A stretch of DNA of 64,000 nucleotides from Pseudomonas benzenivorans (lineage in GTDB: Bacteria > Pseudomonadota > Gammaproteobacteria > Pseudomonadales > Pseudomonadaceae), in contig NZ_CP073346.1 of NCBI RefSeq assembly GCF_024397895.1, positions 4,340,001 to 4,404,000 on the forward strand. The letters are read 5' to 3'. The position numbers and the translations under genes are program-made. Positions 1 through 8,562 of the stretch are shown piece after piece; positions within the stretch are counted from its first letter, which is position 1, and every line of letters starts with the position of its first letter. The notes beneath the pieces were generated by a model. It saw only the letters and a list, made by a program, of their open reading frames with translations. It was not told where the DNA came from and ran no database searches.

Positions 1-516
1 CCGATGATCGGCCCCGGGCCCGGGCTCACGTTGCACACCGCGGTGGCGGCGGCAGTCAGTGCGGTGATCCAGTCCAGGCCGAGCATGGCCAGCGGCAGCG
101 CCAAGGCGCCGATTGTAATGGTGAAAAAGAAAGAAAAGGTGATCTGCGAGAGGACAATCTCCTCATCGAGGTTGTGCCCGTTGTACTGCTGCTCGATCAC
201 CGCGCGCGGATGCACCAGTTGCTGCAGGTTGGCCTTGAGCAGCGCCCAGGCGACCTGAAAGCGGAAAACTATCAATCCGCCGGCGGTTGCCGCGCAGGGT
301 CGCCGCATAGGCATAGAGGGAGAAGGGCGGGCTGCCGAGGATCATCCGCTCCAGTCCGATCGCGGCGGTGATCGGGCTCGACCAGGGAAAAGCGAAGAGG
401 TCTTCGGATGCGTCGAAGATCATCGGCGTCAGCATGGGAATGAGCATGCTGGCGGCCAGGGGGGTGAGGAAAATGCCGAGGATGAAAGCGATGATGCGCA
501 GCGGCGGCAAGGCCAT
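1..516 (-). pseudogene. trkH: trkH remnant (potassium uptake permease), internally deleted
   Basis: This is the decayed remains of a TrkH potassium-uptake membrane protein that continues past the left edge. From the ATG at 516, the product starts MALPPLRIIAFILGIF, a typical TrkH N-terminus. After about 50 residues it jumps to RMILGSPPFSLY...TLRGNRR, which in intact TrkH lies roughly 200 residues further on. Near 270 the frame changes and the text resumes as VFRFQVAWALLKANLQQLVHPR...YNGHNLDEE, again a distant part of TrkH. At least two deletions have therefore removed most pore helices and the SGSTAGG-type selectivity loop, one in frame and one shifting frame. Deletion sizes come from remembered TrkH sequences, not an alignment. 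Intact family members are about 480 aa. Position next to the ykgJ-type gene matches the usual trkH location in Pseudomonas. Confidence 0.8.
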
Positions 517-672
517 GAATGGGGCTCGGGCTGAGGGGCGGCAAAGGGCGCCATTCTGCCCGCGGCCGGTGATCCCTACACCAGCCATCATGCCGCGCTT
601 TACAAGCGATGGGCGCTGCATAGAATAGCGCCCCAGGTGCCGGCCCTTGCCGGTTTCTGAGCCCTCTAAATC

Positions 673-1044
673 ATGTCAAACGCTAATCCTTGCCTTACGT
701 GCGGCGCCTGCTGCGCGCATTTTCGTGTGTCCTTCTTCTGGGGTGAATGCCAATCGGCCGGCGGCGTAGTGCCGGACGAGCAGGTGGTGCTGATCACCCC
801 GCACCGGGTCGCCATGCGCGGCACCGAGAGCAAACCGGCGCGCTGTGTGGCCTTGCTCGGCGATGTCGGTCAGGGCGTGCGCTGCACCCTGTACGAACAG
901 CGCTCCAGCCCCTGCCGCGAGTTCGAGGCTTCCTGGGCCAATGGCGAACACAACCCGCGTTGTGACGATGCCCGTCGTGCGCACGGACTGCCGCCCTTGA
1001 CGCCGCCGGTGCAGCCGAGCGTGTCGCCGGAACGGGTGGCCTGA
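673..1044 (+). CDS. YkgJ-family cysteine-cluster protein
   Basis: Small protein of 123 aa with the conserved Cys pattern of the YkgJ/UPF0153 family (putative zinc- or iron-binding). Near the N-terminus is CLTCGACC, in the middle RCVALLG, and later RCTLYEQRSSPCREF. The biochemical role of the family is not established. The ATG at 673 sits directly ahead of the first Cys cluster, and no earlier in-frame start is needed; the ribosome site upstream is weak. It stands between the trkH remnant and a nitroreductase gene on the same strand. The C-terminal 20 residues are proline-rich and poorly conserved in type. Family assignment is secure; function is unknown. Confidence 0.85.
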   Translation: MSNANPCLTCGACCAHFRVSFFWGECQSAGGVVPDEQVVLITPHRVAMRGTESKPARCVALLGDVGQGVRCTLYEQRSSPCREFEASWANGEHNPRCDDARRAHGLPPLTPPVQPSVSPERVA

Positions 1045-1123
1045 GTCTCGAACCGCAGTTTTTCCCCAACCCTCGGGCCCGAGCCTCTAGAATTGCCGCT
1101 TCTTTGTTTTCTGGAGGTGGCCG

Positions 1124-1684
1124 ATGGATGCGCTCGATGCCCTGCTAACCCGTGTTTCCGCACCGCGTCTGCGCGCGCCCGCGCCGGACGTGGCGCAGCG
1201 CGAACTGCTGTTTCGCGCCGCGCTGCGGGCGCCGGACCACGGTCAGTTGCGGCCGTGGCGCTTTCTGACCGTCGAGGCCGAGGCGCGCGAGCAAATGGGC
1301 GAGCTCTTCGCCGAGGCGCTGCTGGCCGGTTCCGCCGAAGTCGGTGAGGAAGCGCTGGCCAAGGCGCGCGCCATGCCACTGCGTGCCCCCCTGCTGGTGG
1401 TGGTGATCGCGCGCCTGCAGGACCATCCCAAGGTGCCGCGCCAGGAGCAGGTGATCGCTGCCGGCTGTGCGGCCCAGGCCATCCTGCTCGCTGCCTATGC
1501 CCAGGGCGTTGGCGCGGTCTGGCGCACCGGCGAGATGGCCTACAACGCCAGGGTCGCCGAAGGCCTGGGCTTGAGCAGCGATGAGCAGATCGTCGGGTTC
1601 CTCTACATGGGGACGCCGGAGCGCGAACTGCGCACGCCGGCGCCAGTGCAGGTGGCGGACTACGTCAGCACCTGGCCGGCCTGA
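1124..1684 (+). CDS. ydjA: NAD(P)H nitroreductase, YdjA family
   Basis: 186-aa flavin-dependent oxidoreductase of the minimal nitroreductase type (YdjA). It matches E. coli YdjA in length and along its whole sequence: an N-terminal MDALDALLTRVSAPRL segment, the FMN-binding RAPDHGQLRPWRF motif, KVPRQEQVIAAGCA in the middle, and a QIVGFLYMGTPE segment close to the end. Such enzymes bind FMN as homodimers and reduce nitroaromatics in vitro; the physiological substrate is unclear. The start at 1124 is preceded by a strong GGAGG Shine-Dalgarno. The gene converges on the cpxA-type kinase gene on the opposite strand, with about 40 bp between the stops and no obvious hairpin terminator. Confidence 0.9.
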   Translation: MDALDALLTRVSAPRLRAPAPDVAQRELLFRAALRAPDHGQLRPWRFLTVEAEAREQMGELFAEALLAGSAEVGEEALAKARAMPLRAPLLVVVIARLQDHPKVPRQEQVIAAGCAAQAILLAAYAQGVGAVWRTGEMAYNARVAEGLGLSSDEQIVGFLYMGTPERELRTPAPVQVADYVSTWPA

Positions 1685-1726
1685 TCGGCGTTCTCCCGCG
1701 AGCGGACCCGGCCGGCACACCGGCCG

Positions 1727-3058
1727 CTAGGGTTGGCCCATTGTGCTGAGCGGCAGGCACAGGCTGGCGCTGAAACCGCCGCCGGGGCGATTGGTCAGCG
1801 CCAGTCGCCCGCCGTGACGCTCCGCCGCGCGGCGGGCGATGGCCAGACCCAGGCCGTGCCCAGGGGCGCGTTGTCCGGGGGCGCGGAAGAACGGTTCGCC
1901 CAACTGGGGCAGGTGCTCGGCGGCCACCCCGGGGCCGCGGTCGCGCACGTTGATGCACAACTCGCCCGCCTCTCGGGTCACGCTCAGCTCGATCGGCTGG
2001 CCCGCCGGATTGAAGCGCAAGGCATTGCGCAGCAGGTTGTCCAGGGCCCGTTCGAGCATGTCCGGCCAGCCGCTTAGTCGTGCGTCGCTGGCGACCTGAA
2101 CGCTGACGGTCTGCTGCGGGGCGCCGAGCCGGGCGTCCTCCTGCAGTTTGCGCAACAGCGCGTTCAGGTCGATCGGCTGGGCGGCGCCGGGGTCGGCGTC
2201 GAGGCGGGCGAGGGTGAGTATCTCGCTGATCAAGGCCTCCAGGCGGTCGCACTCCTGGGCCAGGCGCGGCCACAGGCTTTCCCGCTCCTGGGGTTGTGCG
2301 CGCTCGGCCAGGGCCAGGGCGACGCGCAGACGGGCCAGGGGCGAGCGCAGCTCGTGGGAGACGTCGCGCAGCAGTTGGCGCTGACTGCTGATCAGGCCCT
2401 GCAGGCGCGCGCCCATGCGGTTGAAGTCCCGGGCCAGTACGCCCAGCTCGTCGCGGCGTCCGGCCAGACGCGCCAGGCTGGTTTGCTGGTAGGCGGTTTG
2501 CCCGAGGTCGTGGACGGCGCCGCGCAGGCGATCCAGCGGGCGGGTGATCGACAGGGTCAGCAGCAGGCTGAACAGGGTCAGGATCACCAGGGCGATGCCC
2601 AAGGCGCTGAGTGGCCAGAGCAGGCTGCCGCGGTGCCAGGCGAACAGCTCGGGGTGCGGGATGCGGTAGACGAACAGGTAGGTCTCGCCGCTGCGCGGGC
2701 TGGTGTATTCGGTGCTCAGGCGGCGCCAGGGCAGGCGCCGGGCATTCGGCTGGCGCGCCTCCAGGGCGGCGGCGCGCCGTGGGAAGGTGCCTTTGACCAG
2801 GGGCTGGCCGTTGTCACCCAGGACCTGGACATGGAGGCGAAACTCCTTTCTGCGCTGCTCCAGAAATGCCTGGGCGACGCTCGGCCCCTGCTGCTCGTAG
2901 CGCTCCGTCCAGGTCTCCGTCAGGCTGCTCAAGGCCGGGTGCTGACTGAGAATCCAGGCGTCCTGATTCAGTGCGCGGCCGAGCAGCATGGACAGTCCGG
3001 CCACCAGGGCCGTGGCCAGCCAGAAGCTGGCGAAGATGCGCCAGAACAATGAACGCAC
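1727..3058 (-). CDS. cpxA: Sensor histidine kinase, CpxA-like
   Basis: 443-aa inner-membrane sensor kinase. Membrane helix 1 is at about residues 8-27, the periplasmic sensor loop spans about 28-145, and helix 2 is at about 147-172. A HAMP linker follows. The H-box RDVSHELRSPLARLR places the phospho-accepting histidine at residue 235. The ATP-binding part shows the N-box RALDNLLRNALRFN, the G1 box DRGPGV and the G2 box GHGLGLAIA. All catalytic motifs are intact. It is the last gene of a minus-strand operon behind a response regulator and a CpxP/Spy-like periplasmic protein, the arrangement of the Cpx envelope-stress system. By family logic it would phosphorylate the regulator encoded at 3645-4322 when envelope proteins misfold. 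The cpxA name rests on that context; the sensor loop itself is poorly conserved. Confidence 0.85.
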   Translation of the reverse strand: MRSLFWRIFASFWLATALVAGLSMLLGRALNQDAWILSQHPALSSLTETWTERYEQQGPSVAQAFLEQRRKEFRLHVQVLGDNGQPLVKGTFPRRAAALEARQPNARRLPWRRLSTEYTSPRSGETYLFVYRIPHPELFAWHRGSLLWPLSALGIALVILTLFSLLLTLSITRPLDRLRGAVHDLGQTAYQQTSLARLAGRRDELGVLARDFNRMGARLQGLISSQRQLLRDVSHELRSPLARLRVALALAERAQPQERESLWPRLAQECDRLEALISEILTLARLDADPGAAQPIDLNALLRKLQEDARLGAPQQTVSVQVASDARLSGWPDMLERALDNLLRNALRFNPAGQPIELSVTREAGELCINVRDRGPGVAAEHLPQLGEPFFRAPGQRAPGHGLGLAIARRAAERHGGRLALTNRPGGGFSASLCLPLSTMGQP

Positions 3059-3124
3059 GAAAGCTCCTTAACTCAGTGAAAGCCCCGCGCGCCGAGCGCG
3101 TGGGGCTGGTGCGGCTCGCGCGAG

Positions 3125-3529
3125 CTACTCGCTCTTCTTCGCCTGTTCGGCCTTCCAGGCCATGAAGGCTTTACGCTCTTCGCGTCGTTCCTGCATTTTC
3201 TTCAGTTGAGCGTCAAACGCCGCCTGCTGCTCGGGTTTGAGCAAGGCGCGCATGGCGCTGTGCTGTGCCTCCTTGGCTGCCTGCAGTTCCGCCTGCATGG
3301 CCTTGCGTTCGGCGGCGGGCAGCTTGTCGAGGTAGCGCTGGGTGATGGCATGGCGGCTTCTCATCTGCTCGCCCATCAGTTCGCGCATCTCGCGCTGTTG
3401 CGCCTTGCTCAGATCGAGCTCCTTGAACATCCGACCGCCATGTTCGCCGCCGTGGCGTGGGCCGCCTTCGCTCATGGCCAGGGCCGGCAATGCCAGGGCA
3501 AGCAATGCTGCAGTTAGGATCTTGCGCAT
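3125..3529 (-). CDS. Periplasmic LTxxQ (CpxP/Spy-like) protein
   Basis: 134-aa exported protein with a clear signal peptide (MRKILTAALLALALPALA, cleavage near residue 18-20). The mature part is a highly charged, helical sequence rich in Gln, Glu, Lys and Met. It has two degenerate LTxxQ-type motifs, LDLSKAQQREM and LLKPEQQAAF, which define the CpxP/Spy/CnrX family. CpxP-type proteins act as periplasmic chaperones and inhibit the cognate kinase CpxA. Lying between the regulator and kinase genes, this one probably plays that feedback role here. The start at 3529 has an AGGAG site about 8 nt upstream. Promoter elements between 3530 and 3644 were not resolved. Confidence 0.85.
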   Translation of the reverse strand: MRKILTAALLALALPALAMSEGGPRHGGEHGGRMFKELDLSKAQQREMRELMGEQMRSRHAITQRYLDKLPAAERKAMQAELQAAKEAQHSAMRALLKPEQQAAFDAQLKKMQERREERKAFMAWKAEQAKKSE

Positions 3530-3644
3530 GATGAATCTCCTCGTCTGTGAGCCGGTCGGTTGCCGGATGAGCCCAGTCTAGGGCGCGCAAGGTCAAGGGC
3601 AGTCAGATAAGGGTAAAGCTTGGGTAAAGGCGCAGGGGCCCGGT

Positions 3645-4322
3645 TCAGGCACTGTAGTAGTAGCCGCGGCCGCGCAGGGCGACGATCCGCGGGCGGCCGT
3701 CCGGGTGCGGGCCGAGCTTCTTGCGCAGGTTGCTCACGTGCATGTCCAGGCTGCGGTCGTAGAGGGTCAGCTTGCGGCCCAGGGCCAGTTGCGCCAGCTC
3801 CTGCTTGTGCACCGGTTCGCCGGGCTGGCGCAACAGGGCTTCGAGCAGGCGACTCTCGGAGAGGGTGAGCAGCACCTCTTGCTCGCCGATACTGACCGTT
3901 CCGCGAGCCTGGCTGAAGCACAGGTCGTCCACTTCCAGCTGGCTGGGGGCTGCGGGCGGCGTGCTGCGTCGCAACACGGCGCGCAGGCGGGCGGTGAGTT
4001 CGCGCGGGTCGCAGGGTTTGGCCAGGTAATCGTCGGCGCCCAGCTCCAGGCCGAGAATGCGATCCAGTGGTTCGCCGCGGGCGGAAAGCATCAGCACCGG
4101 CAGCTCAGGGTGCTCGCGGCGCAGGCGCTTGAGCAGCTCCAGGCCGCTGCCATCGGGCAGCATCACGTCGAGTACCACGGCGTCCGGGCACTGGCTCGAG
4201 AGGGCCTGGCGCGCGGCGTTGCCGTCGTGGCAGGTGCGGACGTCAAAGCCCTCCTGGGTCAGCCAGTTGGCCAGCAGCTCGCAGAGTTCGACGTCGTCAT
4301 CGATCAGCAGCAGGGCGTTCAT
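3645..4322 (-). CDS. cpxR: OmpR/CpxR-family response regulator
   Basis: 225-aa two-component response regulator. The receiver domain (about 1-115) has the acidic pocket IDDD near residues 7-10, the phospho-acceptor Asp52 in VLDVMLPDGSG, and the conserved Lys in LAKPCDPREL. The C-terminal winged-helix domain (about 125-225) carries the OmpR-type recognition segment, including DRSLDMHVSNLRKKLG and the terminal RGRGYYYSA hairpin. It is the first regulatory gene of the minus-strand cpxR / CpxP-like / cpxA set. Seven nucleotides separate it from the upstream coiled-coil gene, so it may be co-transcribed with that gene as well. It is expected to bind promoters of envelope-stress genes, probably including its own. 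Confidence 0.88.
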   Translation of the reverse strand: MNALLLIDDDVELCELLANWLTQEGFDVRTCHDGNAARQALSSQCPDAVVLDVMLPDGSGLELLKRLRREHPELPVLMLSARGEPLDRILGLELGADDYLAKPCDPRELTARLRAVLRRSTPPAAPSQLEVDDLCFSQARGTVSIGEQEVLLTLSESRLLEALLRQPGEPVHKQELAQLALGRKLTLYDRSLDMHVSNLRKKLGPHPDGRPRIVALRGRGYYYSA

Positions 4323-4329
4323 GGGCGCT

Positions 4330-4719
4330 TCAATTGATCCACTCGCGGCGGGTCCTGCGGTTGCCCCGCAGCATTGCGCCGAGGATCACACCGAGCAGCC
4401 CCGCCCCCGCACCGACGGCGAACCAGGTCTGCTGTTCGCTGAGCAGGCGCGCTGGCGTGTCGGCCTGGGTCTTCTTCAGCTGCAGCTTGAGACGCTGGTT
4501 TTCCTGGCGCAAGCGTTGCAACTGAGCCGATTCGCGCTCGCCATTGTTGGCCTGCAGTTCGGCATTCAGCGCATCGCGTTGCGCCTCACTGGCGGCCAGG
4601 CGCTGCTCCAGTGCCTCGATCTGTTCCTGCGCCTGGGGCTGTCCCGGGCTCTCCTCGGCGTGCAGGTGAAGCGGCAGCAGCCCTATGACCAATAGCAACA
4701 ACGGCAGACCTGAACGCAT
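4330..4719 (-). CDS. Exported coiled-coil protein with C-terminal membrane anchor
   Basis: 129-aa protein with a signal peptide (MRSGLPLLLLVIGLLPLHLHA), a long coiled coil at about residues 25-90 (heptads rich in Glu, Gln, Leu and Ala) and one C-terminal membrane helix (about 97-115, WFAVGAGAGLLGVILGAML) followed by an Arg-rich cytoplasmic tail. This tail-anchored layout resembles the coiled-coil/anchor half of YgiM-type SH3-and-anchor proteins (TIGR04211), but there is no SH3 domain. The short spacing to cpxR suggests one transcript and perhaps a part in envelope-stress sensing; that is inference from position only. No function can be assigned. Confidence 0.7.
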   Translation of the reverse strand: MRSGLPLLLLVIGLLPLHLHAEESPGQPQAQEQIEALEQRLAASEAQRDALNAELQANNGERESAQLQRLRQENQRLKLQLKKTQADTPARLLSEQQTWFAVGAGAGLLGVILGAMLRGNRRTRREWIN

Positions 4720-4770
4720 CGGAACTCCTATTTCCTGTCGATGATGGGGGCAGCGAAGCTGGCGCTGTGG

Positions 4771-5070
4771 TTAGGGCAGTACCTTCTTGAAGGGTTTGAC
4801 CAGGACCGAGGCGTAGACCCCGGCGGCGCGATAGGGGTCGGCATCGGCCCAGGACTGCGCGGCGCTGAGCGAGTCGAACTCGGCGACGATCAGGCTGCCG
4901 GTGAAACCCGCCGGGCCCGGATCATTGCTGTCGACCGCCGGGTGAGGGCCGGCCAGCACCAGGCGGCCTTCGTTCTTCAACTGCTCCAGCCGCGCCAGGT
5001 GGGCGGGGCGGGCGGCCAGGCGGTTGTCCAGGGAGTTTTCGACATCGGTGGCGATAATGGCGTAGAGCAT
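4771..5070 (-). CDS. yciI: YciI family protein
   Basis: 99-aa ferredoxin-fold protein of the YciI/YCII family. The N-terminus [31 protein letters not shown] and the His-Asp pair in the [10 protein letters not shown] region are typical, as is the segment [23 protein letters not shown]. The length equals that of E. coli YciI. The family resembles the alpha-beta dimeric barrel group, and its enzymatic role is unsettled. It lies between the cpx operon (same strand) and rnm (opposite strand). Its position near yciO and rnm echoes the grouping of yci genes in enterobacteria. The 160-bp gap to rnm should hold divergent promoters, which I could not place with confidence. Confidence 0.88.
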   Translation of the reverse strand: MLYAIIATDVENSLDNRLAARPAHLARLEQLKNEGRLVLAGPHPAVDSNDPGPAGFTGSLIVAEFDSLSAAQSWADADPYRAAGVYASVLVKPFKKVLP

Positions 5071-5231
5071 CTCAGGTCCTTAATTGGCGGCCGGCGCAGC
5101 AGTCAGTAGGCGGTGGCTGCAGCGCAGCAAAGCAGTACCTGCGGGCAAAGTCGAGGAAATGTCGCGATGCGCCAGCAGGAACCCGCGGGGAACGGCATAA
5201 TAACAAACATAAATAATCGGAAAACGCCCCT

Positions 5232-6095
5232 ATGGAAGTCGATTTACATTGCCACAGTACGGCCTCAGACGGCGCGTTGGCCCCGGCCGTGGTGGTAACG
5301 CGGGCCCATGAGCGCGGGGTCAGACTGCTGGCCCTGACCGACCATGACACCCTGGAAGGCCTGGATGAGGCCCGGGCAACGGCCGAGGCGCTGGATATGC
5401 GCCTGGTCAATGGTATCGAGCTGTCCTGCACCTGGGGTGGCGCGACCATTCATGTCCTGGGGTATGCCTTCGCCTGCGATGCGCCGGTGCTGCGCCAGGC
5501 GATCGCCGAACTGCACGACGGCCGCTGGCAGCGGGCCGAAGAGATCGGCAAGCGCCTGGCGGGCAAGGGCATGCCGGGTGCGCTGGCGGGTGCGCGCGCG
5601 GTACAGCAGGAGTTGGGCGACAGCGGCAACGCGCCCGCGCGGCCGCACTTCGCCGAGTTTCTGGTGCGCGCCGGGCACGTCAAGGATCGCGCCGAGGCGT
5701 TTCGCAAGTGGCTCGGCTCGGGCAAGCTGGGTGACGTCAAACAGCACTGGCCGACCCTCGAGCGGGCGGTCGATACCTTGCGTCAGGCCGGAGCCTGGAT
5801 AAGCCTGGCACACCCGTGGCACTACGACTTTACTCGTAGTAAGCGGCGCAAGTTGATCGCCGATTTTGTTCAGGCCGGTGGTCATGCGTTGGAGGTGGTC
5901 AACGGCATGCAGCCGGCCGAGCAGGTTGGCAGTCTGGCGATACTGGCCCGCGAATTCGGTCTGCTGGTAAGCGCCGGCAGCGACTTCCATGCACCTGGCG
6001 ACTGGTCCGAGTTGGGTATGTACCGTCCCGTTCCGCAAGACCTCTCGCCCCTTTGGGCACGTTTTCAAAATGGCCAGCAGTCTGCTGCAAACTGA
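5232..6095 (+). CDS. rnm: PHP-domain phosphoesterase / 5'-3' exoribonuclease RNase AM
   Basis: 287-aa metal-dependent phosphoesterase of the PHP superfamily (formerly YciV or TrpH). Metal ligands are visible as DLHCHSTASDGAL near the N-terminus, LTDHDTLEG at about residue 35-43, the NGIELSC motif at about 60-66, LAHPWHYD in the middle, and the C-terminal SAGSDFHAPG. The family hydrolyses 3',5'-nucleoside bisphosphates and trims RNA 5' ends as RNase AM, which matures rRNA in E. coli. The gene is followed 13 bp later by yciO on the same strand, so the two are probably co-transcribed. Length fits the family. Confidence 0.9.
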   Translation: MEVDLHCHSTASDGALAPAVVVTRAHERGVRLLALTDHDTLEGLDEARATAEALDMRLVNGIELSCTWGGATIHVLGYAFACDAPVLRQAIAELHDGRWQRAEEIGKRLAGKGMPGALAGARAVQQELGDSGNAPARPHFAEFLVRAGHVKDRAEAFRKWLGSGKLGDVKQHWPTLERAVDTLRQAGAWISLAHPWHYDFTRSKRRKLIADFVQAGGHALEVVNGMQPAEQVGSLAILAREFGLLVSAGSDFHAPGDWSELGMYRPVPQDLSPLWARFQNGQQSAAN

Positions 6096-6108
6096 ACAGG
6101 GAGTCAGC

Positions 6109-6735
6109 GTGAGTCAATTCTTCCAGGTGCACCCGGAAAACCCGCAGTTGCGCCTGATCAAGCAGGCGGTGGAGATCATCAGGGCCGGCGGCGTGGTGAT
6201 CTATCCCACCGACTCCTGCTATGCCGTCGGCTGTCGCATCGGTGACAAGAACGCCCTGGAGCGCATCCGTCGCCTGCGCCAGCTGGACGACAAGCATAAT
6301 TTCACCCTGATCTGTCGCGACCTGTCGCAGCTGAGCCTGTTCGCCAAGGTGGATACCGGTGCCTTTCGTCTGTTGAAGAACCATACCCCGGGCCCTTACA
6401 CCTTCATTCTCAACGCCACCCGCGAGGTGCCGCGCATGCTGCTGCATCCCAAGCGCCGCACCATCGGCCTGCGGGTGCCGGGCCATCCGATCGCCCTGGC
6501 GTTGCTCGAGGAGTTCGGCGAGCCGCTGATGAGCATCAGCCTCATCCTGCCGGGCGAAACCCTGCCGATGAGCGAGCCTCACGAGATGCGCAAGGCCCTC
6601 GAGCATCAGGTCGACCTGATCATCGATGGTGGTGTCGGTGGGCTGGAGGCGTCGACCGTAGTCAGCCTGGTCGACGACGAGGCGCAGGTGATTCGGGTCG
6701 GCTGCGGCGATCCGCGGCCGTTCGGCGGCGATTGA
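6109..6735 (+). CDS. yciO: Sua5/YciO/YrdC-domain protein YciO
   Basis: 208-aa member of the Sua5/YciO/YrdC fold. I place the start at the GTG at 6109 (read VSQFFQVHPENPQ), because E. coli YciO begins MSQFFYIHPDNPQ and an AGGGAG site lies just upstream. An in-frame ATG further upstream would overlap the end of rnm. Recognisable segments are GGVVIYPTDSCYAVGC, the KHNFTLICRDLSQLS block, TPGPYTFILNATREVPR and KRRTIGLRVPGHPIA. YrdC/TsaC relatives make threonylcarbamoyl-AMP for tRNA t6A; YciO is a paralogue with weaker or uncertain activity in that pathway. It forms an apparent operon with rnm. Confidence 0.9.
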   Translation: MSQFFQVHPENPQLRLIKQAVEIIRAGGVVIYPTDSCYAVGCRIGDKNALERIRRLRQLDDKHNFTLICRDLSQLSLFAKVDTGAFRLLKNHTPGPYTFILNATREVPRMLLHPKRRTIGLRVPGHPIALALLEEFGEPLMSISLILPGETLPMSEPHEMRKALEHQVDLIIDGGVGGLEASTVVSLVDDEAQVIRVGCGDPRPFGGD

Positions 6736-6774
6736 CCCCTGGCCGCCGCAGCCCTGGTGGCCGGGCGCGCCCTC

Positions 6775-7131
6775 TTAGAGAATCAACACCACCAGAATGG
6801 CGACCAGCAGGATGATGATCACATCGCTTCCGCTGAGGGCGCCGGCGGCTGGCAGCGCGTCGATCCGCTGGGCGAGGCTGGCCGCTTCAGCAGGCGTCAG
6901 GGCGTCGACCCGGTTGCGCGCCTGCAGCGCAGGGACGCCCATGGTCTGCAGTTCGTCCTGCACCTCGTCGCGGTTGAGAAACTCCTGGAGCGTTTCACGG
7001 TCGGCCTGGCCGTCCAGATCGGCGAGCACTTCGGTGGTGCTGAGCATGCCGGCATGGCTCGGCATGGCAAGAGTGGTGCTCAGGCAGGCCGTCAGCAGGG
7101 CCAGGCCGAGAAGTTGTGCGAGCCTTTTCAT
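6775..7131 (-). CDS. PA2779-family (DUF6627) small exported/membrane protein
   Basis: 118-aa protein starting at the ATG at 7131 (MKRLAQLLGLALL...). It has a signal-peptide-like N-terminus, the AGMLSTTEVL motif just after it, and a helical middle of the pattern QEFLNRDEVQDELQTMGV...ARNRVDALTPAEAASLAQRIDALPA. A hydrophobic C-terminal helix (SDVIIILLVAILVVLIL) ends the protein. This layout fits what I know of the PA2779 family, often found beside a cysteine peptidase. No peptidase partner is next to it here. Function unknown. It converges with yciO and stands divergent to trpS. Confidence 0.75.
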   Translation of the reverse strand: MKRLAQLLGLALLTACLSTTLAMPSHAGMLSTTEVLADLDGQADRETLQEFLNRDEVQDELQTMGVPALQARNRVDALTPAEAASLAQRIDALPAAGALSGSDVIIILLVAILVVLIL

Positions 7132-7294
7132 CTTTTTTGGCTCCCGAGGCAGGGGAGGTGGCCGCGTCCCTTGGCTTGCGGCGGCGCGGGATGCTGCCGC
7201 TTGGCCCGCAGCGGCCGACGGCATTGTAGTTTCGACCGAGTTGCCGGTCGGCCGGTTCCCGCCTCCTTGGTTTCGTTGTGGCGCCCGGCCCCGC

Positions 7295-7300
7295 TATACT
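7295..7300 (+). promoter_or_regulatory. Candidate -10 box of the trpS promoter
   Basis: TATACT lies 35 nt upstream of the trpS start. The hexamer 17 bp further upstream is TTCGTT (7272-7277), a poor -35, so the assignment rests mainly on the -10 and position. Confidence 0.45.
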
Positions 7301-7334
7301 TCGCGCCCTTGTTGGATTGTTAAGGTAACCCGGT

Positions 7335-8549
7335 TTGAGCCTTGTTGATTCTGAGCGCCGTGTGCTCTCTGGCATGCGCCCCAGTGGCCGATTGCACCTT
7401 GGTCACTACCATGGCGTGCTGAAAAATTGGGTCAAGTTGCAGCATGCCTACGACTGCTATTTCTGCATCGTCGACTGGCATGCCCTTGCTACCGACTACG
7501 AGCAGGTCGGTCAGCTGTCCCAGCATGTCATGGACATGGCCGTGGACTGGCTGGCAGCGGGCGTCAGCCCGAGTTCGGCGACCCTGTTCATCCAGTCCCA
7601 GGTGCCCGAGCACGCCGAGCTGCACCTGCTGTTGTCCATGGTCTGTCCGCTCAGCTGGTTGGAGCGGGTGCCGACTTATAAAGAACAGCAGGAGCATCCG
7701 CACGGCAAGGATCTCGGGACCTACGGCTTCCTTGGCTATCCCTTGCTGCAGGCGGCAGACATTCTGTTGTATCGCGCCGGCGTGGTGCCGGTGGGCGCCG
7801 ACCAGCTGCCGCACATCGAATTTGCCCGCGATGTGGCGCGCCGCTTCAATCACCTGTACGGCCGCGAGCCCGGCTTCGAAGGCAAGGCCGAGGCCGCCAT
7901 CGGCAAGCTCGGCAAGAAGACTGCGACCCTCTACAACAACCTGCGCAAGGCCTTTCAGCAGCAAGGCGATGTCGAGGCCCTGGAAACCGCCCGGGCGCTG
8001 CTCAAGGAACAGCAGAACATCACCCTGGGCGACAAGGAGCGCCTGTTCGGTTATCTGGAAGGCGGTGGCAAGGTGCTGTTGCCCGAACCCCAGGCCCTGC
8101 TCAGCGAGGCACCGAAACTGCCGGGGCTGGATGGCGGCAAGATGTCCAACAGCAATGGCAACGCGATTTTCCTGCGCGACAGCGCCATCGAAGTCGAGGA
8201 AAAGATTCGCCGCATGCCCACCGACCCGGCCCGGGTGCACCGCAGCGACCCCGGCAACCCGGCCCACTGCCCGGTGTGGCCGCTGCATCAGGTGTACTCC
8301 AGTGAGCAGACCTGCGAGTGGGTGCAGCAAGGCTGCAAGAGTGCCGGGATCGGCTGCCTGGAGTGCAAGGGGCCGTTGATCGAAGCGGTGCAGGAGGAGC
8401 TCAAGCCGCTGCAGGCGCGCGCCGTCGATTATCAGAGCGATCCCGACGTGGTCCGCCGCATCCTGGCCGAAGGCGCCGAGCGTGCGCGCAACGAAGCCCG
8501 CGAGACCCTGGCCGAGGTGCGTCTGGCCTTGGGTCTGAACTACCGCTGA
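7335..8549 (+). CDS. trpS: Tryptophanyl-tRNA synthetase
   Basis: 404-aa class I aminoacyl-tRNA synthetase that charges tRNA-Trp. The nucleotide-binding motif appears as RPSGRLHLGHYHG near residues 15-27 (HIGH variant) and the second signature as GGKMSNSNGNAI (KMSKS variant). A C-terminal extension beyond the compact TrpS size, including the SCxxxxC-like segment KSAGIGCLECKG, is typical of this Pseudomonas form. The start is TTG at 7335, preceded by AAGGTAA. The next in-frame ATG falls inside the HIGH region and would remove the nucleotide-binding motif, so TTG is preferred. The gene leads an apparent operon with scpA and scpB. Confidence 0.92.
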   Translation: MSLVDSERRVLSGMRPSGRLHLGHYHGVLKNWVKLQHAYDCYFCIVDWHALATDYEQVGQLSQHVMDMAVDWLAAGVSPSSATLFIQSQVPEHAELHLLLSMVCPLSWLERVPTYKEQQEHPHGKDLGTYGFLGYPLLQAADILLYRAGVVPVGADQLPHIEFARDVARRFNHLYGREPGFEGKAEAAIGKLGKKTATLYNNLRKAFQQQGDVEALETARALLKEQQNITLGDKERLFGYLEGGGKVLLPEPQALLSEAPKLPGLDGGKMSNSNGNAIFLRDSAIEVEEKIRRMPTDPARVHRSDPGNPAHCPVWPLHQVYSSEQTCEWVQQGCKSAGIGCLECKGPLIEAVQEELKPLQARAVDYQSDPDVVRRILAEGAERARNEARETLAEVRLALGLNYR

Positions 8550-8562
8550 GTCGAGACCAGCC

